This document shows positions 8,889 through 17,324 of a stretch of 64,000 nt of DNA, in pieces. Made by a program: the position numbers and the translations under genes. How positions within the stretch are numbered: position 1 is the stretch's first letter; each line of letters opens with the position of its first letter. The notes beneath the pieces are model-generated. The model made no database searches, had not been told where the DNA came from, and saw only the letters and a list, made by a program, of their open reading frames with translations. This DNA comes from Hymenobacter mucosus (GTDB lineage Bacteria; Bacteroidota; Bacteroidia; Cytophagales; Hymenobacteraceae): NCBI RefSeq assembly GCF_900188255.1, contig NZ_FZNS01000003.1, forward strand, positions 248,001 through 312,000, in the 5' to 3' direction.

Positions 8889-8991
8889 GGCCCCGCTTCG
8901 GGGAAGCAGGACCCCGCCCCACCATTTTTTGTGTGTTAATTTTTGGCTATGCCGCTAAGCAGGTGAGCATTAGCCAACCCCGATAAATCAG

Positions 8992-9067
8992 TGTGGAAAA
9001 GATAAAAGTAGGGCATATGAATAAAAGTTATCCACATTTTGCCTGTGGACAATTGTGGTTATCCACA
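8992..9067. promoter_or_regulatory. Cluster of four DnaA boxes between nrdB and rplU
   Basis: Two perfect TTATCCACA nonamers lie on the plus strand at 9028-9036 and 9059-9067. On the minus strand are TTGTCCACA (9044-9052) and TTTTCCACA (8992-9000). Two perfect and two single-mismatch boxes within 76 bases, in an AT-rich setting (ATAAAAG, AAAAGATAAAAG), are far beyond chance. Two readings fit: DnaA control of nrdB and/or rplU, as known for nrdAB in Escherichia coli, or part of a replication origin. No dnaA, dnaN or gidA gene is in the window to support an origin. Confidence 0.7.
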
Positions 9068-9170
9068 AAAATTCTATTCGCGTACCCGCTGGCGCGTTCC
9101 TGCTTAGGTGTTTGTGAAAGCTTGTGGCACAGATGCAGAAGCGGGAGCAATGAGGTTTAATGAGTTAGGG

Positions 9171-9202
9171 TTTGGATTTGTAAAATCATACTTCTACTTT
9201 TG
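9171..9202 (+). promoter_or_regulatory. Promoter of rplU-rpmA
   Basis: TTTG at 9171-9174 and TACTTTTG at 9195-9202 are separated by 20 bases, the spacing expected for Bacteroidota housekeeping promoters (-33 TTTG, -7 TAnnTTTG). Transcription would start near 9208, giving a leader of about 27 bases before the rplU ATG. Confidence 0.7.
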
Positions 9203-9234
9203 CCTTCCATTTTTCAGAAACCGCGAAGACGCCG

Positions 9235-9540
9235 ATGTACGCAATTGTCAACATAGCCGGGAAGCAGACCAAGGTCGAAGCCAATAAATTTGTATACGCC
9301 CACCGTTTGGCTGGCAACGTCGGCGACACCGTAGAGCTGGGCAAAGCCCTGCTGACCGATGATAACGGAACCCTCACCATTGGAGCTCCTGAGCTGGACG
9401 TAACCGTAACCGGTACCATCCTTGCTCACGTAAAGGGCGACAAGGTGTTGGTATTTAAGAAGAAGCGCCGTAAGGGCTACAAGAAGCTGAACGGTCACCG
9501 TCAGCAGTTCACTAAAGTACTGATCAACAGCATCGGGTAA
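9235..9540 (+). CDS. rplU: 50S ribosomal protein L21
   Basis: 101 residues, the normal length for bL21, starting MYAIVNIAGKQTKVE, which matches the conserved family opening (MYAIV...GKQ.kV). The basic C-terminal half (VFKKKRRKGYKKLNGHRQQ) is the rRNA-contacting part. It assembles into the large subunit with L20 and 23S rRNA. It is followed after 99 bases by rpmA on the same strand, the classic L21-L27 pair, and preceded by a well-formed promoter at 9171-9202. Confidence 0.97.
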   Translation: MYAIVNIAGKQTKVEANKFVYAHRLAGNVGDTVELGKALLTDDNGTLTIGAPELDVTVTGTILAHVKGDKVLVFKKKRRKGYKKLNGHRQQFTKVLINSIG

Positions 9541-9639
9541 TTGAGCTGCCTGTTTTATGTTGCCAGTTGCTAGTCTGCGTAAGATTCGGCAACACTGAAC
9601 TGGCGACAGGCAACTAATAACTCTCAACTCAACAATACC

Positions 9640-9933
9640 ATGGCACACAAGAAAGGCGTAGGTAGCTCCAACAACGGTCGTGAATCGCATAGCAAGCGTC
9701 TCGGCGTGAAAATTTTCGGTGGTCAAGACATCATCGCCGGCAACATCATCGTGCGTCAGCGCGGTACCAAGCACCACCCCGGCCAGAACGTGGGTATCGG
9801 CAAGGACCACACGCTGTTCGCTATGATCGACGGCACGGTGCAGTTCCGCAAAGGCCGCAAAGACCGTTCGTTCGTATCGGTAGTTCCGGCTGGTGTGGAA
9901 GAGGTAGAAGCAGTAGCTGTTTCGGCCGAGTAG
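9640..9933 (+). CDS. rpmA: 50S ribosomal protein L27
   Basis: 97 residues with the conserved bL27 N-terminus [19 protein letters not shown], whose flexible tail reaches the peptidyl-transferase centre. Further family segments are [26 protein letters not shown] and [12 protein letters not shown]. The protein starts directly with the MAHKK form and has no cleavable leader, unlike Firmicutes L27. It forms an operon with rplU and is closed by the terminator at 9972-10004. Confidence 0.97.
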   Translation: MAHKKGVGSSNNGRESHSKRLGVKIFGGQDIIAGNIIVRQRGTKHHPGQNVGIGKDHTLFAMIDGTVQFRKGRKDRSFVSVVPAGVEEVEAVAVSAE

Positions 9934-9971
9934 CACCAATAGAACTTCCGGGATTAACCGGAATTTTGAGC

Positions 9972-10004
9972 AAAGGGGACCGCCCATTAGGGCGGTCCCC
10001 TTTT
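9972..10004 (+). terminator. Intrinsic terminator of rplU-rpmA
   Basis: AAAGGGGACCGCCC pairs with GGGCGGTCCCCTTTT around a four-base loop, followed by a T tract. It lies about 40 bases past the rpmA stop and could also work on the minus strand. Confidence 0.85.
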
Positions 10005-10072
10005 CGCATTACGTGGGAATCTGTTTCAGCAGGCTTGTAGGGCTGTAGTATCTTAGCTTATATAAAAGCCAA

Positions 10073-10843
10073 CTAGGGCTGTAAGGCGTATAGTACCGGC
10101 TTGCTAGGACTGGCGTCCAGGACTAAGCTAGTGACTTGCAGATTCAGCAGATACAGGCCATCCGCTACCGTATCGGGCACGAAGATGAGCTCAGTGATGG
10201 TAGCCGCATGACGGGTAGCGTAAGGGTACTGCCAGAAGGCATGATGTGCTAATAGCTCGCCCCCGTCTTCTTCCCGGTCTACGCTGGGCAAGTCGAGTAG
10301 CAGGTGCTCAATACCTTGCGCCACGAGGTAGTGTGCTACAGCAGGCTCCAGATAGGTAGGGTTGGTGCCAGAGTACTGCCGGCTGCGCTTAGCATCGTCG
10401 TTGGGTAAGGTGCGCAGGATAAGCGCTTCAGGACAGAAGGTCTCTGTTTGGTTCTTGGCCAACTCTTGGCGTACGTCTTCCAGTAGTACTACCGCGTCGC
10501 CATTGGCCAGCACGCGGGGCTGCACGCTTACTAGCCGAGCTACGAACAGAAACCGCCGCAGGCAGCGGTCCAAAGTAGCCTCAGGTGCGGGCGAGATATG
10601 TCCGTAGCACTCGGTATGGGTGCCATTGCCGTGTGGGGTCAGGTGCACGCGCTTGTAATTGGTGCTACCACCCTCGGCCACGCTACCCACAAAGCTTCCC
10701 ACCCGAATTACATCAAACTGCACCGGCTCGGCCCAGAAGCAATTTACTTGCTGCTCGCCGGGCGCTAGGGGCAGGGAGATGTCGAGCGGGGTACTGGGGT
10801 CGAAGGAGTAGGTGTGGCCTTGGTAGGGATAGGTAGCAAGCAT
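10073..10843 (-). CDS. Cyclase family protein (kynurenine-formamidase-like metal hydrolase)
   Basis: 256 residues from the ATG at 10843 (MLATYPYQGHTYSFDPS). A TTG seven codons upstream would also be in frame, but the family normally starts just before the S/PLDISLPL segment. The metal-binding signature is present as HGNGTHTE at about 71-78, with a following H82 (CYGHI). The segment LLDLPSVDREEDGG and a late HAFWQYP resemble the C-terminal metal and substrate region. The family includes arylformamidase of tryptophan catabolism and uncharacterised cyclases. The HGNGTHTE variant, rather than HxGTHxDxPxH, is common in Bacteroidota members, whose substrate is unknown. The neighbouring alpha/beta hydrolase (start codon 11574) is upstream on the same strand and may be cotranscribed. 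Confidence 0.8.
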   Translation of the reverse strand: MLATYPYQGHTYSFDPSTPLDISLPLAPGEQQVNCFWAEPVQFDVIRVGSFVGSVAEGGSTNYKRVHLTPHGNGTHTECYGHISPAPEATLDRCLRRFLFVARLVSVQPRVLANGDAVVLLEDVRQELAKNQTETFCPEALILRTLPNDDAKRSRQYSGTNPTYLEPAVAHYLVAQGIEHLLLDLPSVDREEDGGELLAHHAFWQYPYATRHAATITELIFVPDTVADGLYLLNLQVTSLVLDASPSKPVLYALQP

Positions 10844-10890
10844 GGAGCGGGCGTGTGAAATCAACTAGTAGAAGCCGGTTAAAAGCAGTA

Positions 10891-11574
10891 CTAGGTAGCA
10901 GGGGGCTGGGCAGGGGCCTCTGCCAGCAAAGCTTGGTCTTCTTCTAGCAGTTGGTTTAGAATCTGGCTGATTTCGAGGGCGTGGCTAATCACCATGAAGT
11001 GGCCCCCGCCGCGGATTAGATGCTCAACGGGTGTGGGACCGGGCGGAAATACTCGGTCTTCGGTGCCTAGAATCTGGATGCTACGTCCCACGCCTGTGCT
11101 GTCCCAGTGCAGCAGGCGGTGAATGGCCCACCGGGTATACACGGGCTCCATGTCGCGCAGGATTTCCTTGAACAAGGAGTACTCGCGCTGCTTTACGCCA
11201 AAGTACCACTGTCCAGCCCTGGGAAATAGCTTAAGCCACTGGGGAGGAAACAAGCGGTATACCCCGGTAGCTCGGATAAGGCGCAGCAAGGGAGGCAAAC
11301 AACTTGCATCGGGAATACTGCTGATAAGTACGGTGCGTAGGCCAGGGTGCGTTCGGGTGATTTCTAAAGCCACCACGCCCCCGAACGACACACCCACGAT
11401 GATGCCTTTCTGCTCCGGTGGAATGATAGCTGCCATGCGGGCAGCATAGTGAGGTAGGGTTTCGTTGGGCTCGGGGGTAAGCCAGAGCAGTACCTGCGTT
11501 TTGCCCCGCAGCAGGGGTAGCAGGTTCTGAAACACCCGCTCGTCGGCGCCTAGGCCCGGAATGAGGTAGAACAC
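10891..11574 (-). CDS. Alpha/beta hydrolase
   Basis: 227 residues with a GTG start at 11574; the sequence MFYLIPGLGADERVF begins directly with the first core strand and the oxyanion-type GLGADERVF loop. The triad can be read as S63 in the nucleophile elbow GVSFGG, D173 in LGTEDRVFP and H192 in RGGGHFMV. The region between has an inserted lid with many aromatic residues (YRLFPPQWLKLFPRAGQWYF). There is no signal peptide, so it is cytoplasmic. The substrate is not evident. It lies 47 bases upstream of the cyclase-family gene on the same strand, consistent with one operon. The last 15 residues are a low-complexity Ala/Pro tail. Confidence 0.8.
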   Translation of the reverse strand: MFYLIPGLGADERVFQNLLPLLRGKTQVLLWLTPEPNETLPHYAARMAAIIPPEQKGIIVGVSFGGVVALEITRTHPGLRTVLISSIPDASCLPPLLRLIRATGVYRLFPPQWLKLFPRAGQWYFGVKQREYSLFKEILRDMEPVYTRWAIHRLLHWDSTGVGRSIQILGTEDRVFPPGPTPVEHLIRGGGHFMVISHALEISQILNQLLEEDQALLAEAPAQPPAT

Positions 11575-11645
11575 GGCAGGTCTGGCTAGTAGTAACAGCT
11601 AAAAATAGGTGCGCAGTAGCGGCAAAGGCGAACTGTACGAATGGC

Positions 11646-12137
11646 TCAGGGCTCAATGCGCAAAAACACGTCTTCCAAGTAGAAGATGTTATGCGGTTGG
11701 CCAGATTCGTATTCTTCAGCCTCTTCGCTATCGGCGTCGAGGCTAATGCCGAATGATTCCTCGTCGTCTTCCTCATCCTCGTCGCCGAAGGGACCGTCGG
11801 CCGGATAGGTACAGGAAAGTTTTAGGGCCACGTTGGGCAAGGCCACGGGCGGGTTCGCCTCTGTGTTGTATTCGAGTAGGCAGGGCCACTCCGTGACGGT
11901 AGCCAGGGCATCGGCTACGTCTTCCTGCACCGACTCGGCGCGGGCTCCGGCTAAGCGCAGGAGTAGGTCGAGCTGCTGAAACGGCAAGCCCAGGTGGAAG
12001 AAGTGCAGCTCCTGATCGAAAAGGGTAGTAGCCCAGATAGTTACGTCGTCCGAGTTGTCGAAGACAATGGCCGTAAGCTGCACCTGTTCCACAAAGAAAT
12101 CAGTATCATCAGCCAAGGCGTCAATCAATCTTCTCAT
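11646..12137 (-). CDS. Acidic hypothetical protein
   Basis: 163 residues from the ATG at 12137 (MRRLIDALADDTDFFVEQ). I do not recognise a family. It looks like a folded alpha/beta protein in the first 115 residues, with alternating hydrophobic strands such as VQLTAIVFDN, VTIWATTLF and VALKLSCTYP. A very acidic linker follows (FGDEDEEDDEESFG, then SEEAEEYESG) and a final strand NIFYLEDVFLRIEP. There is no signal peptide or membrane segment. It lies between the alpha/beta hydrolase and hemW on the same strand with short gaps, so it may belong to that transcription unit. Confidence 0.6.
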   Translation of the reverse strand: MRRLIDALADDTDFFVEQVQLTAIVFDNSDDVTIWATTLFDQELHFFHLGLPFQQLDLLLRLAGARAESVQEDVADALATVTEWPCLLEYNTEANPPVALPNVALKLSCTYPADGPFGDEDEEDDEESFGISLDADSEEAEEYESGQPHNIFYLEDVFLRIEP

Positions 12138-12218
12138 ATACTAGCAGCAGATTAGGTAGCAGGCCGGGGGCGAAAAGTGCAGGTGTGAATAGAAGAAAGG
12201 TGCCTCCCGGAGGGGAAA

Positions 12219-13394
12219 TTAGGAGTTTACGGGCGTACTACTGCCTGTCGTTGCCGAATCTGAGCTCTGAAATAATTCTAGGGTGATATGATCTGCTAGT
12301 AGCTTGCCCCGGTTGGTGAGGCGTAGGATGCTAGGGGTGAGCTCTGCTAACCCGGTACGGTGCAGCTCCCGCAAATACACGGAGTGCTGTTGGTGTAAGT
12401 CTACCCCGAGGGTGTCGCGCAGGTAGGTGAGGTTGCACCCCTGAGCCGTACGGAGGCTGGTCATCAGGTACTCGTTGGCCCGATCTAAGGTAGTCAGGTG
12501 TTCTATAGTAGCTGGCACGTGGCCCTGCTCCAGCACGGCCTGCACATACTGGTGGTTGTTGGCGACGGTGTACTGCCGGTTGTGACCATCAAAGGAATGG
12601 GCACTAGGACCCAAACCCAGGTAGGGCACGCCCTGCCAGTACGCCGAGTTGTGGCGCGACTCGCGGCCGGGCTGGCAGAAGTTACTGATTTCGTACTGCT
12701 GGTAGCTGTGGCGCTGCATTTGCTCCAGAAGCATTTCAAACTGCTGAGCTACAAACTCATCGGGTGGGGGCAAGAAGCGGCCTTTCTTTGCCTGCCGACC
12801 AAACACGGTACCGGGCTCAATGGTGAGGGCGTAGCAAGACAGGTGAGGCACCTCCAGGGCGAAGGCGGCCGCCATATCCTGCGCCCAGATGCGGTGATCG
12901 GGGGCTGGCACTCCATAAATTAAGTCCACCGAGATATTCTCGAAGCCCGCGGCCTGGGCTTGCTGCACCGCTACCGTCGACTCTTGAGCGGAGTGGGCCC
13001 GATTCATAAGCCGCAAGTGAGGCTCGTGGAAGCTTTGCAGCCCAATGCTGAGGCGGTTGATGGGGGAAGCCGCCAACTCCCGCAGCTTGGGTGGTGTCAG
13101 ATCGTCGGGGTTGGCCTCCAGGGTAATCTCGGCATCGGGGGCTACCGCAAAGTGCTTATGAATAGCCGCAAACAGAGCATCCAGCTCGGCAGCCGAAAGC
13201 AGTGAGGGAGTGCCTCCACCAAAGTAAATGGTGTTGAGCACCGCATGTGGTCCTAAGTAGGCATGGCGCAATGCTAGCTCCCGCACCACGGCCTCCACTA
13301 CGCTGCCCTTCAGCCCCAAGGAGGTACTAAAGTGGAAGTCGCAGTAGTGGCATGCCTGCTTGCAAAAGGGAATATGGAGGTAAAGGCCGGACAT
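12219..13394 (-). CDS. hemW: Radical SAM heme chaperone HemW
   Basis: 391 residues from the ATG at 13394 (MSGLYLHIPFCKQACHYCDF). The frame is open 47 codons further upstream, but that part is not conserved. The radical-SAM cluster cysteines are C11, C15 and C18, with an extra C in position to give the HemW-type CxxxCxxC. FGGGTPSLL is the SAM-binding GGE-like motif. The HemW signature HNSAYW appears in SRHNSAYWQGVPYLGLGPSA, which separates HemW from true coproporphyrinogen dehydrogenase HemN. HemW binds heme and delivers it to respiratory proteins. The last 20 residues are a Ser/Thr-rich tail. Confidence 0.9.
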   Translation of the reverse strand: MSGLYLHIPFCKQACHYCDFHFSTSLGLKGSVVEAVVRELALRHAYLGPHAVLNTIYFGGGTPSLLSAAELDALFAAIHKHFAVAPDAEITLEANPDDLTPPKLRELAASPINRLSIGLQSFHEPHLRLMNRAHSAQESTVAVQQAQAAGFENISVDLIYGVPAPDHRIWAQDMAAAFALEVPHLSCYALTIEPGTVFGRQAKKGRFLPPPDEFVAQQFEMLLEQMQRHSYQQYEISNFCQPGRESRHNSAYWQGVPYLGLGPSAHSFDGHNRQYTVANNHQYVQAVLEQGHVPATIEHLTTLDRANEYLMTSLRTAQGCNLTYLRDTLGVDLHQQHSVYLRELHRTGLAELTPSILRLTNRGKLLADHITLELFQSSDSATTGSSTPVNS

Positions 13395-13705
13395 GAGGAA
13401 AGCAAAAAACAGAAGCCGGCCCTGGATAGGTGGCGGCCAGCGCATACGGTAGTGAGTGGCAGTTTCGCCAGTAATAGCAAGCCCCGTCCGTTGGTAAAGG
13501 TGGCGAACAGGGTTTACACATAACACCTGAAACACCAGCGGAAGTTGCTTTTGCTGAGCTACTGCCTACAGCAAGGCCTCATCAGCGGCAGTGGAAGGCT
13601 GAGCAGTGAAGGGCAGGAACGTTATGGTAGGCCCCGGCGCAAGCAAGCCGCACTCCGGTGTACTTTCGGGAAATTAAAAGCGCGTTTTTGCGTTTCAGAG
13701 CACAA
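13395..13705. other. Divergent promoter region of hemW and the Omp85 gene
   Basis: 311 bases between two divergently read genes. TACTTTCG near 13660 is one base off the TAnnTTTG element for the plus-strand gene, without a clear -33 partner. No ORF or hairpin of note. Confidence 0.3.
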
Positions 13706-15574
13706 ATGTACGTCCGCGCCCTCTTTCTTGCTTGGTTGAGTTGCCTAGTGCTGAGCACTGGGCCGTCGGCGTGGGCGCAGGTAAGCCCCGGCACGCCAGG
13801 CCAAACACCGCTACAAACGCCCCCGCTACCCCCTGCTACCGCCCGCCCCGATACGGCAAGCCGTCGGCCGATACCCGTGCGACGGCCTATTGCTGTAGTT
13901 GTGGCTGTGGAGGAGGCCGACCGCCCTGTGCTACGCCGCTACCGGTACAAAGCCAGTGCTGCCGATTCGGTGACGGCCCTCCGCGATGTGCGCAGCCTTG
14001 TGCTGGCCCTGCAAGCCGATTCGTATCTGACGGCCTCAGCCGATGATTTGCACTGGGGGCGCGACTCCCTGCGGGTTCGGCTTTACGTTGGTGAGAAATT
14101 CCGCTGGGCGCGTCTGCGCAACGGCAACCTCGGCGACGGGCTGCTTACGCAGGCCGGCTACCGCGAAAAGCTGTTTCGGGGACAGCCGTTCAACCCTGTG
14201 GAGTGGGCCAGACTTCAGGAGCGCATCTTGCACGCGGCCGAAAACCAAGGCTACCCTTTTGCTACTGTGCGCCTAGATTCCCTGGAGCTGAACGGTGCCG
14301 ACATAGCGGGACGCGTGGTGCTGCAGCGGGGCGCTCCCGTACTATTCGACTCCTTACAGGTTCTGGGTACCACCAAAACGCGCAAGCAATTTTTAACCCG
14401 CTACCTGCAGATTTTCCCGGGGCAGCCGTTCAGCCAGCAGCGCTTAGACGAAGCCACCCGCCGCCTTCGTCAGCTACCCTACGTGCAGCTCAAGGCCGAT
14501 CCGGAGGTGCGTTTTGCCCGGGGGCGGGCGCGGGTGTACTTTCTCTTGGAGGATCGGGCCGCTAGTCAGTTTGATGCCATCGTGGGGGTACTACCCAACA
14601 CAAACCCCGGAGTAGGGGAGAAGCGCGTGCAGATTACCGGCGACGTAACCATCAACCTGCGCAATATCCGGGGTGGGGGCAAGGGTATTGGTATTCAATG
14701 GCGCAAGCTCGACGCGCTGTCGCAACTGCTTGATGCCCAATATGTGCATCCCAGCTTTTTCGGAACGCCCTTGGAGCTTGGAGGCACCTTCAACCTGCTC
14801 AAGCAAAGCAACCAGTTCCTGACGGTGCGGCCCCGCCTACAGGTCACCTACCCCACGGCCCGCGCCGGGCGGGTTGCGTTTTTCACTGAGCGCCGGAGTT
14901 CCCGCCTGCTGTCCAACCCCTCGTTTAAAACGCTCACGGTCCTACCCGAAAACATCGATTCCAAGTTTAACTCCTACGGCCTAGACTACGCTTGGAGTAA
15001 CCTAGACGATTTGTACTTCCCACGGCGTGGCACGGCCATTACGGGGCAGGGGGCTATTGGTACCAAAAGCATCAGCAAAAACTCTGAGCTAGATCCTACC
15101 CTCTACGAAGGGGTAGCCCTGCGCTCGACGCAGGTGAGCGTGGGCGTGCGGGCCGAGCGGTATGTGCGCATTGGGGGCAATGGCGTGCTCCTTACCCGCC
15201 TCCGGGGCGAAGGACTGGTGAATGAACGGCTGTTCTTAAATGACCTGTTTCGGTTAGGTGGATTAGCTACCCTCCGCGGCTTTAGCGAGTTGGCGTTCTA
15301 TGCCAGTCAGTACGCCGTGGGCACTGCCGAACTCCGCCAGTTCACCGGGGCCGATTCCTACGTGTTCGTGTTCGTTGATCAAGCGTGGCTGCGCCAGCGT
15401 ATAGCCACGGAAACTGCCCTCGATACTCCTACTGGCTTGGGCGCGGGACTGAGCTTCCGCACCGGCGCGGGCATATTTCAGTTCGTGTACTCCGTGGGCC
15501 GCTCGGAAGAACTTAACCAGAAGATAGCCCTGGGCTCCTCTAAAATCCACTTCGGTATCACCAACCGGTTCTGA
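13706..15574 (+). CDS. Omp85-family outer membrane protein (BamA/TamA-like)
   Basis: 622 residues from the ATG at 13706, which gives a clean Sec signal peptide (MYVRALFLAWLSCLVLSTG, cleaved after AWA). A frame 16 codons longer exists but would bury the signal. A Pro-rich linker follows (TPLQTPPLPPATARP). Next come POTRA-like repeats (about 75-290: YREKLFRGQPFNPVEWAR, then QIFPGQPFSQQRLDEATRR) and a 16-stranded-type barrel. The barrel has the Omp85 loop-6 motif LGGLATLRGF and ends in the aromatic ITNRF needed for membrane insertion. Members insert or translocate outer-membrane proteins. The short POTRA region and lack of other bam genes suggest an accessory rather than the essential BamA. Confidence 0.8.
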   Translation: MYVRALFLAWLSCLVLSTGPSAWAQVSPGTPGQTPLQTPPLPPATARPDTASRRPIPVRRPIAVVVAVEEADRPVLRRYRYKASAADSVTALRDVRSLVLALQADSYLTASADDLHWGRDSLRVRLYVGEKFRWARLRNGNLGDGLLTQAGYREKLFRGQPFNPVEWARLQERILHAAENQGYPFATVRLDSLELNGADIAGRVVLQRGAPVLFDSLQVLGTTKTRKQFLTRYLQIFPGQPFSQQRLDEATRRLRQLPYVQLKADPEVRFARGRARVYFLLEDRAASQFDAIVGVLPNTNPGVGEKRVQITGDVTINLRNIRGGGKGIGIQWRKLDALSQLLDAQYVHPSFFGTPLELGGTFNLLKQSNQFLTVRPRLQVTYPTARAGRVAFFTERRSSRLLSNPSFKTLTVLPENIDSKFNSYGLDYAWSNLDDLYFPRRGTAITGQGAIGTKSISKNSELDPTLYEGVALRSTQVSVGVRAERYVRIGGNGVLLTRLRGEGLVNERLFLNDLFRLGGLATLRGFSELAFYASQYAVGTAELRQFTGADSYVFVFVDQAWLRQRIATETALDTPTGLGAGLSFRTGAGIFQFVYSVGRSEELNQKIALGSSKIHFGITNRF

Positions 15575-15677
15575 GGCAGCACGGGCTTGTTAGAATCAAG
15601 ATCTGTGCATGGCTCATCTTGCTGGCGCCAAGAAGCAGCGCAGCATATACAGTAGCGGCCAGATTTGTCAAAAAGCA

Positions 15678-15709
15678 AAAAGCCCCGGCTCGGAAGAGCC
15701 GGAGCTTTT
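15678..15709. terminator. Bidirectional terminator between the Omp85 gene and the esterase
   Basis: 14-base arms with one mismatch (AAAAGCCCCGGCTC / GAGCCGGAGCTTTT) around the tetraloop GGAA, with A and T tracts on the two sides. It serves the convergent genes on both strands. Confidence 0.8.
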
Positions 15710-15730
15710 AGTGCGTGCGTAAGCCTTGGC

Positions 15731-16888
15731 TTACTGTAGGGCTTTTTTCAACTCGCCAGCAGCTAGGTCTTCGGCCTGCATAGCCTCGGGTACAACGGCG
15801 CCCATGCCAAAGAATTCATGGGTCACGTTTTCGTATAGCTTGTAGGTTACGGGAATACCAGCAGCCTGTAGTTTGTCAGCGTAGGTTTTGCCCTCGCTCA
15901 TCAGCGGGTCGATGCCGGCGCCGATAACGGTAGCGGGTGCCAGGCCTTTCAGGTTAGGTGCCGTCACCAAGGAAATCATGGGGCTCTTCCCGTCGGCGGG
16001 AGTGCGCAGGTACTTATCAAAGAACCAGCCCATGAAAGGCTTACTCAGGGGCTTAGCGTTGGCGTTCTTCTGGTAAGAAGGCGTATTCATGTCGTAGCCA
16101 GCAATGGGGTACACCAGCAGTTGGTGCTTAGGCTGCATAGCGCCCTTATCGCGGGCCATCATGCACACAGCGGCGGCTAGGTTACCGCCGGCGCTTTCCC
16201 CTGCCACAGCTACGCGCTTGGGGTCACCCTTGATGGAAGTGGCATTCTTCAGCACCCACTGGTAAGCTGCAAAAGCATCGTTGTGAGCCGTGGGAAACTT
16301 GTGTTCGGGCGCTTGACGATACGCTACCGATACGAAAATGGCGCCCGTCTTTTCCGTCAGGGCCCGCACAGACGGGTCGTAGGTGTCGAGGTTGGCAATA
16401 ACCCAGCCTCCACCATGGTAGTACACCACCACGGGTAGCGGCCCGGTAGCACCTTTGGGCATGTAGATGCGAGCTTTTACGCCCGGAGCTACTTCCTTGC
16501 TCATCGTGTCGAGGGGAGAAGGTGGCGAGGGTACATGGAAATCTTGCATCACGGCCATAGTAGCATCGGTAGCGGAAGGAGCCTTGCGCACTTCAGCTAC
16601 GGGCAGCTTCTCTGGCGGAGTAGGACCTTGCAGCTTTTGCAGCTTTTCAATTACCGTGAGCATTTCCGGACCAATATTGGGTGCCCAGGCTGGTGGCGGG
16701 CCAGCAGGCTTCACCGCTTGCGGACCGGCCGTGGCGCTATCGGCGGGGGTAGTAGCCCCGCTATCGGTTGGGGTGGTAGTAGCAGTGGCACCGGCTTCGT
16801 TGTTCTGCGCGGAGTTGCAGGCAGCCAGCGAAAGACCAAGGGCAAGCGTTGGGAAGGCCCAGCGCAGCGTGTGAGGGAAGAGGTTCAT
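15731..16888 (-). CDS. Lipoprotein alpha/beta hydrolase of the hormone-sensitive-lipase family
   Basis: 385 residues from the ATG at 16888 (MNLFPHTLRW). This start gives a lipoprotein signal with lipobox SLAAC (C24); the longer frame to 16945 would put 19 polar residues in front. A low-complexity Ala/Thr/Pro linker follows and then the catalytic domain. The HSL-type oxyanion motif HGGGW is in VVYYHGGGWV (about residue 157). The nucleophile elbow is GESAGG (about 229). D in GAGIDPLMSEG and H in VTHEFFGM complete the triad. It should hydrolyse short-chain esters while anchored in the outer or inner membrane. Two operator-like palindromes lie upstream (17014-17026, 17049-17064). Confidence 0.85.
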   Translation of the reverse strand: MNLFPHTLRWAFPTLALGLSLAACNSAQNNEAGATATTTPTDSGATTPADSATAGPQAVKPAGPPPAWAPNIGPEMLTVIEKLQKLQGPTPPEKLPVAEVRKAPSATDATMAVMQDFHVPSPPSPLDTMSKEVAPGVKARIYMPKGATGPLPVVVYYHGGGWVIANLDTYDPSVRALTEKTGAIFVSVAYRQAPEHKFPTAHNDAFAAYQWVLKNATSIKGDPKRVAVAGESAGGNLAAAVCMMARDKGAMQPKHQLLVYPIAGYDMNTPSYQKNANAKPLSKPFMGWFFDKYLRTPADGKSPMISLVTAPNLKGLAPATVIGAGIDPLMSEGKTYADKLQAAGIPVTYKLYENVTHEFFGMGAVVPEAMQAEDLAAGELKKALQ

Positions 16889-17013
16889 ACAAGTGTGGTT
16901 GTTGTTAGTAGTGCAGGTGCTCCCGTGTACGGTCCGGTAAATCAAACTGAGCGCTAGCTGCCAAAATCTTGCACACTTGTATAGTGCGTGTATTTAGATG
17001 GAAAATTATTCTG

Positions 17014-17026
17014 CCTGATAATCAGG
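17014..17026. promoter_or_regulatory. Palindrome CCTGATaATCAGG upstream of the esterase
   Basis: Perfect 6-base arms around one base, in the 219-base region between the esterase and the tRNA. The size and symmetry resemble a helix-turn-helix dimer site. No cognate regulator gene is adjacent. Confidence 0.3.
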
Positions 17027-17048
17027 TAGAAACCGATCAGGTGGTAGT

Positions 17049-17064
17049 ATTTGTAGCTACAAAT
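17049..17064. promoter_or_regulatory. Palindrome ATTTGTAGCTACAAAT
   Basis: A perfect 16-base palindrome, 23 bases upstream of the tRNA -7 element and about 160 bases upstream of the esterase start. It could be an operator for either gene. Confidence 0.3.
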
Positions 17065-17086
17065 GCGGATTTAACGAAAAACTATC

Positions 17087-17094
17087 TACATTTG
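17087..17094 (+). promoter_or_regulatory. -7 element of the initiator tRNA gene
   Basis: TACATTTG is an exact match to TAnnTTTG, 13 bases before the tRNA 5' end, which gives a start point a few bases upstream of the mature tRNA. No exact -33 TTTG is seen at the usual distance. Confidence 0.5.
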
Positions 17095-17107
17095 CATCAC
17101 CAAACAG

Positions 17108-17180
<73 letters not shown>

Positions 17181-17183
17181 CCT

Positions 17184-17216
17184 AAAAGGGCGTTTCCAAT
17201 CTGGAAACGCCCTTTT
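17184..17216 (+). terminator. Intrinsic terminator of the tRNA gene
   Basis: Perfect 14-base arms AAAAGGGCGTTTCC / GGAAACGCCCTTTT with a 5-base loop and a T-rich tail, directly after the tRNA. Confidence 0.88.
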
Positions 17217-17324
17217 CTTTTGTTCGTAGCACGCATTGCACGCCAAATTCTGGCCTTCCAAATGCCTAGGTAGGCCAGCCTCTATAAGCTAGCACTAGGT
17301 TAAAGCTTACCATGCTACTGGCCT

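Noticed and set aside
9559..9630. Regulatory RNA between rplU and rpmA
   Set aside because: GTTGCC/GGCAAC and CCAGTT/AACTGG pairings exist but are broken up and match no known leader; not enough to call.
9214..9987. 257-codon minus-strand ORF across rplU-rpmA
   Set aside because: It is antisense to two certain ribosomal protein genes and resembles no family; long antisense frames are common at this GC.
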